Shown here one piece after another: positions 46,502 to 54,827 of a DNA stretch of 64,000 bases. The DNA lies in NCBI RefSeq assembly GCF_017873235.1, contig NZ_JAGGJZ010000001.1, positions 653,300-717,299 of the forward strand, given 5' to 3'. Source of the stretch: Clostridium moniliforme (GTDB lineage: Bacteria; Bacillota; Clostridia; Clostridiales; Clostridiaceae). Made by a program: the position numbers and the translations under genes. The notes beneath the pieces were generated by a model. That model was not told where the DNA came from. It saw only the letters and a list, made by a program, of their open reading frames with translations, and ran no database searches. Position 1 is the first letter of the stretch. Each line of letters opens with the position of its first letter.

Positions 46502-46975
46502 ATGCTAGAAGGAAAAAAAGTTATAGTTATTGGAGACAGAGATGGTATTCCAGGTCCAGCTATAGAACAATGTGTTAAAAGTGCTGGAGCTGAAGTAGTT
46601 TTCGCATCAACAGAATGCTTTGTTTGAACAGCCGCAGGAGCTATGGATCTGGAGATCCAACAAAGAGTAAAAGATTTAACTGAAAAATATGGTGCAGAAA
46701 ATGTAGTTGTTATATTAGGTGGAGCTGAAGCTGAAGCTGCTGGTCTTTCTGCTGAAACAGTTTGTGCTGGTGACCCAACATTTGCAGGACCTTTAGCTGG
46801 AATTGCATTAGGATTAGGAGTTTATCATATAGTAGAACCAGAAATAAAAGAAGAATGTGATGCTACTATTTATGATGAACAATGTGGCATGATGGAAATG
46901 GTTTTAGATGTAGATGAAATTTGTAATGAAGTTAAATCAGTAAGAGATGAATATTCAAAGTTTAATAAACTATAA
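46502..46975 (+). CDS. grdA: glycine reductase selenoprotein A (GrdA)
   Basis: Small selenoprotein of 157 residues (counting selenocysteine) that forms the Se-carboxymethyl intermediate and passes it to protein C. The frame runs from ATG 46502 (ribosome binding site AAAGGAG) to 46975, with an in-frame TGA at 46625-46627 as codon 42 in the context [16 protein letters not shown], the family's Cys-x-x-Sec motif. A plain ORF caller sees only the part after the UGA. A hairpin 17 bases downstream of the UGA is the likely SECIS. The protein also has [17 protein letters not shown] and the tail [13 protein letters not shown]. Confidence 0.96.
46645..46658 (+). promoter_or_regulatory. putative bacterial SECIS hairpin of grdA
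   Basis: GGATC-TGGA-GATCC, a five-bp stem with a four-base loop, beginning 17 bases after the Sec UGA and lying inside the coding sequence. Position fits bacterial SECIS elements recognised by SelB. Loop sequence differs from that of E. coli fdhF, as is usual outside that lineage. Confidence 0.65.
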
Positions 46976-47081
46976 TTTTCAAATTAAACTATTTCTATAA
47001 AAATTATAAATAGTAATTTATCTAGGTTTATAAAAAATACTAGAATCCTTAAATAAAATAAAAACTAAGGAGGGAGAAAGA

Positions 47082-48383
47082 ATGATTAGAGTTGTTCACT
47101 ATATAAACCAATTCTATGCTGGTATAGGTGGCGAAGAAAAAGCTGATTATAAACCAGAACTTAGAGAAGGTTTTGTAGGTCCAGGAATGGGATTAAATGG
47201 CCTATTTAAAGGAGAAGCACAAATAGTAAACACTATTATTTGTGGTGATTCATATTTTAATGAAAATATGGATGATGCAAAAGCTGAAATCATTGAAATG
47301 GTTAAAAAATGTAATGCAGATTTATTTATTGCAGGACCTGCTTTTAATGCTGGTAGATATGGAGTTGCCTGTGGTAGCATATGTAAAAAAGTTGAAGATG
47401 TACTAGGCATTAAAACTCTTACAGCAATGTATCCTGAAAATCCTGGTGTTGATTTATTTAAAAAATATTTATACATTGTTGAAACAAAAAATAGTGCAGT
47501 TGGTATGAGAAAAGCTCTTCCAGTTATAGCTAAACTTGCATTAAAAATAGCTAAGGGAGAGAAAATAGGAAGTCCAGCTGAAGAAGGCTATATTGAAAGA
47601 GGAATAAGAGAAAATTATTTTGCAGAAGAAAGAGGCTCAAAAAGAGCTGTTAATATGCTTGTTAAAAAACTTAAAGGTGAGGAATTCCAAACAGAATTTA
47701 AAATGCCAAACTTTGATAGAGTTACTCCAAGTAAACCTATCTTAGATATAACTAAAGCAAAAATTGCAATAGTTACATCTGGTGGTATAGTTCCAAAAGG
47801 AAATCCAGATCATATTGAATCATCATCAGCTTCAAAATATGGTGAATATGACATTGAAGGTATTGATGATTTAACAGCAGAAACTTTTGAAACAGCACAT
47901 GGTGGATATGATCCAACTTATGCAAATGAAGATGCTGACCGAGTTATCCCTGTTGATGTTTTAAGAAGTATGGAAAAAGAAGGAAAAATAGGTTCTCTTT
48001 ATAGATACTTCTATTCAACAGTTGGAAATGGTACAGCAGTTGCATCTGCTAAAAAATTCGGACAAGAAATAGGAAAGAAATTATTAGATGCTGGAGTGGA
48101 CGCCATTATACTTACTTCCACTTGAGGAACTTGTACACGTTGCGGTGCAACTCTTGTTAAAGAAATTGAAAGAACAGGTTTACCTGTAGTTCATATGTGT
48201 ACAGTAACACCTATTTCTCTTACAGTTGGTGCTAACAGAATAGTTCCAACAATAGCAATACCACATCCTTTAGGTAACCCAGCACTATCTAAAGAAGATG
48301 AGTATGAATTGAGATATAGATTAACTGAAAAAGCTTTAGAAGCTCTTCAAACTGAAATTGAAGACCAAACATTATTTGAATAA
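47082..48383 (+). CDS. grdB: glycine reductase selenoprotein B subunit gamma (GrdB)
   Basis: Selenocysteine subunit of the glycine-specific protein B, 433 residues. The frame runs from ATG 47082 (ribosome binding site AAGGAGGGAG) to 48383 with TGA at 48123-48125 (codon 348), in the context ILTST-Sec-GTCTRCGAT, the family's Sec-x-x-Cys-x-x-Cys arrangement. It takes up glycine with the GrdE-derived pyruvoyl subunit and presents the activated substrate to GrdA. Blocks include HYINQFYAGIGGEEKA, FIAGPAFNAGRYG and VVHMCTVTPISLTVGANRIV. A downstream hairpin in the coding region supports UGA recoding. Confidence 0.96.
48139..48151 (+). promoter_or_regulatory. putative bacterial SECIS hairpin of grdB
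   Basis: GTTGC-GGT-GCAAC, a five-bp stem with a three-base GGT loop, 13 bases after the Sec UGA; flanking ACA and TGT could extend it across an internal loop. Confidence 0.65.
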
Positions 48384-48450
48384 AAATTTTTGAATATTAA
48401 TTAAGGTTTTTAACCTATAAAAATCAAATATTTTTTTAAATAAAAATTTG

Positions 48451-48482
48451 AAGGCACTAGGCTAAAAAGTTCCTGGTGCCTT
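48451..48482 (+). terminator. strong hairpin between grdB and grdC
   Basis: AAGGCACTAGG (48451-48461) pairs with CCTGGTGCCTT (48472-48482), eleven pairs with one G-T, followed by TTAAATAT. Terminator-like but with a short T-run, so probably a partial terminator or an mRNA processing/stability element inside the grd operon. Confidence 0.7.
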
Positions 48483-48503
48483 TTAAATATAGGAGGTATA
48501 AAT

Positions 48504-50042
48504 ATGGATTTTCCAGTAATCAAAAAAAGTTCTTATGTTTTAATTAATACACCAGATATGGTTATCCATAATGGTACAACTCAAACTATGGAAAGATTAT
48601 CAAATCCTGATTCAGAATATTTAAAGGAAATAAAAAATCATTTGAGATCTTTTAAAGATGTTGTTGAGTATGCTCCAAATCAAACTTATATAGGTAACAT
48701 GGATCCAGTTGAATTATCTGAAAGAAAAAGACCTTGGTATAATGAAAATGTAGAAGGCGCTTCTCGATATGGTAAATTTGGAGAAATAATGCCAGAGGAT
48801 GAATTTTATATATTACTAAAATTATCTGACTCTTTTGATTTAGTTAAATTAGAAAAAGATTTTGTACAATTAACAAAGGAAAAACTTTTAAATCATCCTA
48901 TTTTAAAAGATAAATTATCCTCTATTAAAGAGGGAGAAGATATTAGTGAAATAAATAAATTAGTAGAAAATCATATTGCAGAAGGTTTATATATAAATGA
49001 TAAGTTAGTAGGATGTGTTAAGAGAGCCCATGAATTTGATGTAAACCTTAACTCTCATACTTTAATTGAAAATTTAGTAGTTAAAGCATCAGGTGCACTA
49101 TCTTTAATGCATTTATGTGATGGAAATAATGTAAAACCTGAAGATATAGATTATATAATAGAATGTTCTGAGGAAGCTATTGGAGATATGAACCAAAGAG
49201 GTGGAGGTAACGTTGCTAAAGCTGTTGGTGAAGTAGCTGGATGTAAAAATGCTACTGGTGTTGATATGAGAGGATTCTGTGCAGGTCCTAGCCATGCATT
49301 AATAACTGCTTCTGCCCTTGTAAAATCAGGAATATATAAAAATGTAGTTATAGTTGGTGGTGGATGTACTGCAAAACTTGGAATGAATGGACGAGATCAC
49401 GTTAAAAAAGGTCTTAAAATACTAGAAGATTGTATTGGTGGATTTGCAATTTTAGTAAGTGAAAATGATGGTGTAAACCCAGTTCTTAGAACTGATATTG
49501 TAGGAAGACATACAATAGGTCATGGTGCTTCTCCACAAGCTGTATTAGAAGCTCTTGTTTTAGATCCATTAGAAAAAGCAAATCTTAAAATAACTGATAT
49601 AGATAAGTTTGCTCCAGAAATGCAAACTCCAGATATAACAGAACCTGCTGGTGCTGGTGATGTTCCAACTCAAAACTATAAGATGATAGGTGCTCTAGCA
49701 GTTAAAAAAGGCCAATTAGACAGAAAACAATTACCAAACTTTGTTAAAGAAAAAGGATATCCAGGCTTTGCTCCAACTCAAGGTCATATTCCATCAGGAG
49801 TACCAATAGTTGGACATGGTGTAGATAAAATATTAAATGGTGAATTAAATAACTTCATGATTATAGGTAAAGGTAGCCTATTCCTAGGTAGAATGACAAA
49901 TCTTTTTGATGGTGTATCTATTGTTGTAGAAAAAAATGAAGGACTACAAAAAGAAGAAAATCAAGTTACTAAGGAAGAAGTTAAGACCATGGTAGCAGAA
50001 GCTATGAAAGATTTTGCTGCTTACTTAATGCAAAATAATTAA
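48504..50042 (+). CDS. grdC: glycine reductase protein C, beta subunit
   Basis: With GrdD it forms protein C, which takes the carboxymethyl group from GrdA and releases acetyl phosphate. The 512-residue protein has a FabH-like thiolase fold: an N-terminal VIKKSSYVLINTPDMVIHNGTTQ start and EVAGCKNATGVDMRGFCAGPSHAL with its cysteine, then VVIVGGGCTAKLGMNGRDH and VGRHTIGHGASPQAVLEALV. Ribosome binding site TAGGAGGT, just after the grdB-grdC hairpin. The grdD gene follows 13 bp downstream. Confidence 0.95.
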   Translation: MDFPVIKKSSYVLINTPDMVIHNGTTQTMERLSNPDSEYLKEIKNHLRSFKDVVEYAPNQTYIGNMDPVELSERKRPWYNENVEGASRYGKFGEIMPEDEFYILLKLSDSFDLVKLEKDFVQLTKEKLLNHPILKDKLSSIKEGEDISEINKLVENHIAEGLYINDKLVGCVKRAHEFDVNLNSHTLIENLVVKASGALSLMHLCDGNNVKPEDIDYIIECSEEAIGDMNQRGGGNVAKAVGEVAGCKNATGVDMRGFCAGPSHALITASALVKSGIYKNVVIVGGGCTAKLGMNGRDHVKKGLKILEDCIGGFAILVSENDGVNPVLRTDIVGRHTIGHGASPQAVLEALVLDPLEKANLKITDIDKFAPEMQTPDITEPAGAGDVPTQNYKMIGALAVKKGQLDRKQLPNFVKEKGYPGFAPTQGHIPSGVPIVGHGVDKILNGELNNFMIIGKGSLFLGRMTNLFDGVSIVVEKNEGLQKEENQVTKEEVKTMVAEAMKDFAAYLMQNN

Positions 50043-50055
50043 GGAGCGTGATATC

Positions 50056-51210
50056 ATGGAAAATAATAATGCAAAAAAACTTATTGGTGAAATATTTAAT
50101 GAAATAGCCGATGGAATATCTACTGGTAGTTTTGGTCCTAAAGTAAAAATTGGTTTAACTGTTTTAGGTAGTGAACATGGAATAGATGAAATGATTTCTG
50201 CAGCTAAACTTGCAAAAAGCAAATATAAAGATTTCGATATAGTTTTAATTGGTGGAAATAAAATTCCTGATTTTGAAGTAATTGAAGCTACTACTCCAGA
50301 AGAAAGTCACCATAAAATGCTTGAACTTTTAGAAAGTGGTTATATAGATGGTTGCGTAACTCAACATTTTGATTTTCCAATAGGTGTTTCAACTGTTGGA
50401 AAAGTTTTAACTCCTGGAAAAGGAAAAGAAATGATAATTGCAACAACAACTGGAACAACATCTACTAATAGAATTGAAGGAATGATTTTAAATACTATTG
50501 GTGGAATAAGTGTTGCTAAAGCTTTAGGAATAAATGAGCCTAAAATTGGAATTTTAAATATTGAAGGTGCTAGAAAGGTTGAGAATCTTTTAAAGGAATT
50601 AAAAGAAAATGGTTATAATATAGAATTTGCAAAATCAGGTAGAGCTGATGGTGGTGCTGTTATGAGAGGTAACGATTTATTAGCTGGAACACCTGATGTT
50701 ATGATATGTGATTCTTTAACTGGAAATTTATTAATTAAAATGTTCTCCTCCTTTACAACTGGCGGCTATTATGAAACTTTAGGTGCAGGTTATGGACCAG
50801 GAATTGGAGAAGATTATAATTATCTTGTAAACATAGTTTCAAGAGCATCTGGTGCTCCACTTATATGTGAAGCTTTAAAATATTGTGCAACTTGTGCTCA
50901 AAATAAAGTTTTAGAAAAGGCTAATTTAGAATTTAAAAATGCTAAAAATGCTAAATTAGATGAAATAATTGCAAAAGGAACTACTGAAAAGAAAATAGAA
51001 TCTAAAGAAATTAAAATGCCACCTAAAAAGGTAGTAACAGAAGCTATTGCTGGAATAGATATATTAGAACTTGATAATGCTTGTAAAGTTCTTTGGAGTA
51101 ATTCTATTTATTCAGAAAGTGGTATGGGATGTACAGGCCCTGTAGTTTTAGTAGCAAAAGAAGATATTGATAATGCTCTAAAAATATTAACTTCTGAAGG
51201 ATATAAATAA
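50056..51210 (+). CDS. grdD: glycine reductase protein C, alpha subunit
   Basis: Catalytic subunit of protein C, related to PlsX/phosphate acetyltransferase folds, 384 residues. The acetyl-thioester cysteine known for this family, C359, is present exactly at residue 359 in SESGMGCTGPVVLVA. Other blocks are STGSFGPKVKIGLTVLGSEHG and TTGTTSTNRIEGMILNTIGG. It is the last grd gene and is followed by a terminator. Energy is recovered when the acetyl phosphate made here is used by acetate kinase, which is not in this window. Confidence 0.96.
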   Translation: MENNNAKKLIGEIFNEIADGISTGSFGPKVKIGLTVLGSEHGIDEMISAAKLAKSKYKDFDIVLIGGNKIPDFEVIEATTPEESHHKMLELLESGYIDGCVTQHFDFPIGVSTVGKVLTPGKGKEMIIATTTGTTSTNRIEGMILNTIGGISVAKALGINEPKIGILNIEGARKVENLLKELKENGYNIEFAKSGRADGGAVMRGNDLLAGTPDVMICDSLTGNLLIKMFSSFTTGGYYETLGAGYGPGIGEDYNYLVNIVSRASGAPLICEALKYCATCAQNKVLEKANLEFKNAKNAKLDEIIAKGTTEKKIESKEIKMPPKKVVTEAIAGIDILELDNACKVLWSNSIYSESGMGCTGPVVLVAKEDIDNALKILTSEGYK

Positions 51211-51237
51211 TTATAAATTTTAAAAATATATAAAAAA

Positions 51238-51277
51238 CCCATAGAGACATATAAAAAATATACTCTATGGGCTTTTT
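51238..51277 (+). terminator. terminator of the grd operon
   Basis: CCCATAGAG (51238-51246) pairs with CTCTATGGG (51263-51271), then CTTTTTG. Confidence 0.88.
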
Positions 51278-51344
51278 GTATTATTTTTTCATTAAGATAA
51301 AATTAAGGATATATTTTAAAATATACCCTTAATTTATATGATAG

Positions 51345-52607
51345 CTATTTTAATAAAGTTATTTTTGTATCAATTACTTCAGGTTCTCTCTTAAATAGGA
51401 ATTCTCCCTTTCTAACTGAACAGTTAACTCCTACTCTTTCAAGTATTGCATCAAATTCATTTTTTGCATTTAAAACTATAAAGTTAGCATCCTTTCCTAC
51501 TTCTATACCATATTTATCTTGTATATGAAGAGTTTTTGCACCATTTGTTGTAATTAAATCTAAAGCATTATTAATTTCATCAAAAGACATCATATGACAT
51601 ATATGAATTCCTGCATCTAATATATTCATTAAATTACCATTTCCTAACGGATACCATGGATCTGAAATTGAATCCTGTGCAAAACAAACATTAATTCCTG
51701 CATCATTTAATTCTTTAACTCTTGTAAGTCCTCTTCTCTTTGGATATGTATCATATCTTCCTTGTAAATGAATATTTTCTGTTGGACATGATATGAAATT
51801 CATCTTTGATAATTTTAAAAGTTTAAATAATTTAAATGCATAAGCATTATTATATGAACCCATAGCACAAGTATGACTTGCTGTTGTAAGCTCTCCAATT
51901 CCATTCATATAAGATTCTGCTGCTAAAAGTTCAACAAATCTTGATTGATCATCATCAGTTTCATCGCAGTGAACATCAATTAATTTATTATACTTCATTG
52001 CAAGCTCTACAGTTTTCTTAACTGACTTCTCTCCCATTTCTCTTGTAAATTCAAAATGAGGAATAGCTCCAACTACATCAGCACCCATTTTTAATGCTTC
52101 CTCTACTAATTCATCTCCACCTTTATATGAATACATTCCTTCTTGTGGGAATGCTATAATTTGTATATCAACAATATCCTTTACTTCTTCTTTTAATTCC
52201 ATAATTGCTTTTAAACAAGTAAAATTTGGATCTGTTACATCTACGTGAGTTCTAAGATATTGAGTTCCATATAAGATTTCCTTTTTTAAAGCAATTCTAG
52301 CACGCTCTTTTACTTCTTCTACTGTCATATTTCCTTTTGTTTCAGACCATCTTTGAATTCCTTCAAAAAGAGTACCTGTTCCATTACTTGCACCTGGCAT
52401 ACGAGCTGTATATACGTAGTCTAAGTGAATATGTGGATCAACATATGGTGGTACAACTAAGTCTCCCTTTAAATCATAACTTTCTACATCTTTATATTTT
52501 GCAGAAAGATTTGGACCTATTTCTTTATAAACACCATTTTCAACAAGTAAATCAACTAATGTTTCATTTCCTTTTAATCTAGCATTTTTAAATAGAATAA
52601 CTTTCAT
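51345..52607 (-). CDS. CodA-like amidohydrolase (cytosine or creatinine deaminase)
   Basis: A 420-residue metal-dependent deaminase closely resembling E. coli cytosine deaminase along its whole length. Metal and catalytic residues align: H59 and H61 (DPHIHLD), H213 and E216 (DVHCDE), H245 (TASHT), D312, and the substrate-binding Q155 (AFPQEG). At the position of E. coli D314 it has Ser313 (CFAQDSISDPWYP instead of F-G-H-D-D), a pocket residue known to tune substrate choice. Creatinine deaminases are reported in this family, and the divergent neighbour is a creatininase, so creatinine is a real alternative to cytosine. Cytosine deaminase remains the default family reading. Confidence 0.85.
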   Translation of the reverse strand: MKVILFKNARLKGNETLVDLLVENGVYKEIGPNLSAKYKDVESYDLKGDLVVPPYVDPHIHLDYVYTARMPGASNGTGTLFEGIQRWSETKGNMTVEEVKERARIALKKEILYGTQYLRTHVDVTDPNFTCLKAIMELKEEVKDIVDIQIIAFPQEGMYSYKGGDELVEEALKMGADVVGAIPHFEFTREMGEKSVKKTVELAMKYNKLIDVHCDETDDDQSRFVELLAAESYMNGIGELTTASHTCAMGSYNNAYAFKLFKLLKLSKMNFISCPTENIHLQGRYDTYPKRRGLTRVKELNDAGINVCFAQDSISDPWYPLGNGNLMNILDAGIHICHMMSFDEINNALDLITTNGAKTLHIQDKYGIEVGKDANFIVLNAKNEFDAILERVGVNCSVRKGEFLFKREPEVIDTKITLLK

Positions 52608-53037
52608 TATAAATAATCTCCCTTCAGTTTTGGCAATTTACTTTTATTAATAATTTACATTATTTTTAGTAGTAGCCTTTCAATAAGGGAAGTTTATCAC
52701 GAAAATATTACCCAGTCATTGTATCAAATATACAATAATATTTTAATATTACTGTGCACATAAAGAACATATTTTTATAGATAGATTTGTATTTTTAGTA
52801 CATTGTCACTAATATTCCATAACTGTATACTGGGAACATAATAAAAATTACAAAAAAAAATTTCAAATAAGGCTATATTTAATTCAGTTTTGATTTTTAG
52901 CTAGCTCTTTAGAAATATTTAAATTTTAAAATTACTATTTATTAAAATGTTCTTATAGTCCTAGCTAAAAACCAACATTCAATTAAAATATACGCTTTAG
53001 TAAAAATAATATTAAGACAAGAAAAGGGGACTTTATT
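52608..53037. promoter_or_regulatory. divergent control region, deaminase/creatininase
   Basis: A 430-bp AT-rich gap between divergent genes. It holds the inverted repeat ATTGTAT-N5-ATACAAT (52718-52736), which is a candidate operator, and a long-range pair TTTTTAGCTAG (52894-52904)/CTAGCTAAAAA (52961-52971), which could fold the creatininase leader. I compared it with purine and guanidine riboswitch consensus features and saw no match. A ribosome binding site (AAAGGGGA) precedes 53038. Confidence 0.45.
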
Positions 53038-53793
53038 ATGTACGAAAACGTAAAAATGGAAAACATGACATGGAAAGAATTCGCAAAGAAAAAAGATGAC
53101 GTAATTATATTACCAATAGGATCTACAGAACAACATGGACCTCATCTTCCAACTTGCGTAGATACTGTACTTGCTAATGGATTTGCTTATAGAATTGCTG
53201 AAAAAATAAATGGTGTTGTAGCACCTGCTCTTTCATATGGATACAAATCAAAACCATTAAGTGGTGGTGGTCCATTATTCCCAGGAACTATTGATTTAAA
53301 TGGAGCTACATTACAAGCCTTAGTAATGGATATAATTGATGAATTTGTTCGTGATGGATTTAAAAAGATATTTATATTAAGTGCTCACTTTGAAAATGAA
53401 GTATTTATTGTAGAAGCTATGGATTTATGTTCTGCAAAATATGGAGATAAAGTTCAATTACTTCTTACTAACTGGTGGGATCCAATGTCACCTGATGTAA
53501 TTGACAAAGTTTTTGATGAAGTACCATTCCCAGGTTGGGCTTTAGAACATGCAGCTGTTACAGAAACATCATTAATGATGTATTTTGCACCAGAACTTGT
53601 TAGAGAAGATAAAATATTAGATACAGAAAATGAAAGTCCTGCAACTTACTACAGATACCCAATAGAAAAGGATATTGTTCCTGAAACTGGAATACTTGCA
53701 TCAGCTAAATCTTCATCAGCTGAAAGAGGAAAAATAATCGTTGATGATGTTATTCCAAACATTATTAAAATTATTGATAAAGCTTTTAAATAA
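53038..53793 (+). CDS. creatininase (creatinine amidohydrolase)
   Basis: A 251-residue metal enzyme of the creatininase family, expected to interconvert creatinine and creatine. All metal ligands of the Pseudomonas putida enzyme align: E31, H33, D42, H117, E119. The two tryptophans important for that enzyme are present as W147 and W167, and the catalytic His/Glu pair as E170 and H171 (PGWALEHAAVTETSLMM). Long identical stretches (YGYKS, SGGG, FPGT, LSSAK-like) favour a true creatininase over the MftE or deformylase branches. It leads an operon with an EamA transporter. No creatinase gene is in the window. Confidence 0.85.
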   Translation: MYENVKMENMTWKEFAKKKDDVIILPIGSTEQHGPHLPTCVDTVLANGFAYRIAEKINGVVAPALSYGYKSKPLSGGGPLFPGTIDLNGATLQALVMDIIDEFVRDGFKKIFILSAHFENEVFIVEAMDLCSAKYGDKVQLLLTNWWDPMSPDVIDKVFDEVPFPGWALEHAAVTETSLMMYFAPELVREDKILDTENESPATYYRYPIEKDIVPETGILASAKSSSAERGKIIVDDVIPNIIKIIDKAFK

Positions 53794-53847
53794 TATATAA
53801 TAAGTTAATAATATTTAATAAATTTATGTAGAAAAAGTAGGTATATT

Positions 53848-54777
53848 ATGAAAACAAAAGGAATTATTTTAACTATGCTATCTTCAATTACCTTTGGTTT
53901 TGCCTTTACCCTTGGCCCTATGACCTATGGTCTTGAAGGAAGCAACCCTGTAACACTAACCTTTTTGAGAAACTTTTTAAGTTTACCATTTTTATTAGTA
54001 ATTATTTTGCTTTTAAAAATAAACTTAAAGGTTACAAAAAAACAACTTAGAGATTTAATAATACTTGGCTTTGTTGGAAATGCAATAACAACATTAATGT
54101 TAAATATGGCTTTTGCTTATATAGATGTTGGAATAGTTACACCAATTCACTTTACTTACCCAATATTTGTAACACTTGGTTGTGTAATATTCTTCCATGA
54201 AAAATTAAGTAAGCAAAAAGTATTAGCACTAATTATAGCTATGTCTGGTATAGGATGTTTCTTCATTACTGCACTTACTTCAGCATCTCTTGGAGCTAGT
54301 ACACTACTTGGCTTAATTTTATCCATAGCATCTGGAATGTTTTATGCATTCTATATTATATTTATGGATAAAAGTGGTTTAAAAAGTGAACCACCTTTTA
54401 AAATAACATTCTATGTGGCAATATCTTCATCAATAGGTATGTTTATATATGGAATGATTACAAATCAACTTGTTTTATCTTCACTAACACCTAAAGCTTG
54501 GGGATTATCAGCAATATTTGCATTCCTATGCACAGTTGTTGCCCTATCATTACTACAAGTTGGTATTAAACATATTGGTGCTAGTGAAGCTGCTGTTATA
54601 AGTACTTTTGAACCTATAACAAGTGTTATATTTGGAGCAATACTTTTAGGTGAAGAAATAACATTAATCAAAGTTCTTGCATGTGCATTAATATTTGCAG
54701 GAGTTTTAATACTATCCTTTGCAAAAGAAAAAACACAAAATAATTCAAAAATAAATGAATCACTCACAAATCAATAA
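53848..54777 (+). CDS. EamA/DMT-family transporter
   Basis: A 309-residue membrane protein with ten predicted helices in two EamA repeats. The first contains FAFTLGPMTYGLEGSNPVTLTFLRNFLSLPF; the second contains LGLILSIASGMFYAFYIIFMDKSGLKSEPP and GASEAAVISTFEPITSVIFGAILLGEEIT, the typical family ending. Substrates of such proteins are often amino acids or metabolites, usually exported. It lies 54 bp after the creatininase gene and shares its terminator, so it may move a compound of that pathway; this is inferred from position only. Confidence 0.85.
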   Translation: MKTKGIILTMLSSITFGFAFTLGPMTYGLEGSNPVTLTFLRNFLSLPFLLVIILLLKINLKVTKKQLRDLIILGFVGNAITTLMLNMAFAYIDVGIVTPIHFTYPIFVTLGCVIFFHEKLSKQKVLALIIAMSGIGCFFITALTSASLGASTLLGLILSIASGMFYAFYIIFMDKSGLKSEPPFKITFYVAISSSIGMFIYGMITNQLVLSSLTPKAWGLSAIFAFLCTVVALSLLQVGIKHIGASEAAVISTFEPITSVIFGAILLGEEITLIKVLACALIFAGVLILSFAKEKTQNNSKINESLTNQ

Positions 54778-54781
54778 TACA

Positions 54782-54825
54782 AAAAATAGACTATACCAAA
54801 ATATATTTTGGTATAGTCTATTTTT
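54782..54825. terminator. 44-bp perfect palindrome, bidirectional terminator
   Basis: Arms of 22 bp (54782-54803 and 54804-54825) with no spacer, centred on AATATATT. It lies between the convergent EamA and PucR genes with T-runs on both sides. Confidence 0.9.
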
Positions 54826-54827
54826 AT

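Noticed and set aside
46643..46975. Separate 110-residue gene in the grd operon
   Set aside because: It is the part of grdA after the selenocysteine UGA; the upstream start has a ribosome binding site and matches GrdA.
48195..48383. Separate 62-residue gene after grdB
   Set aside because: It is the C-terminal part of GrdB, in frame with the UGA at 48123.
52608..53037. Guanidine or purine riboswitch ahead of the creatininase gene
   Set aside because: No ACG(G/A) loop pairs, ykkC core or purine aptamer core sequences could be found; only unassigned inverted repeats remain.
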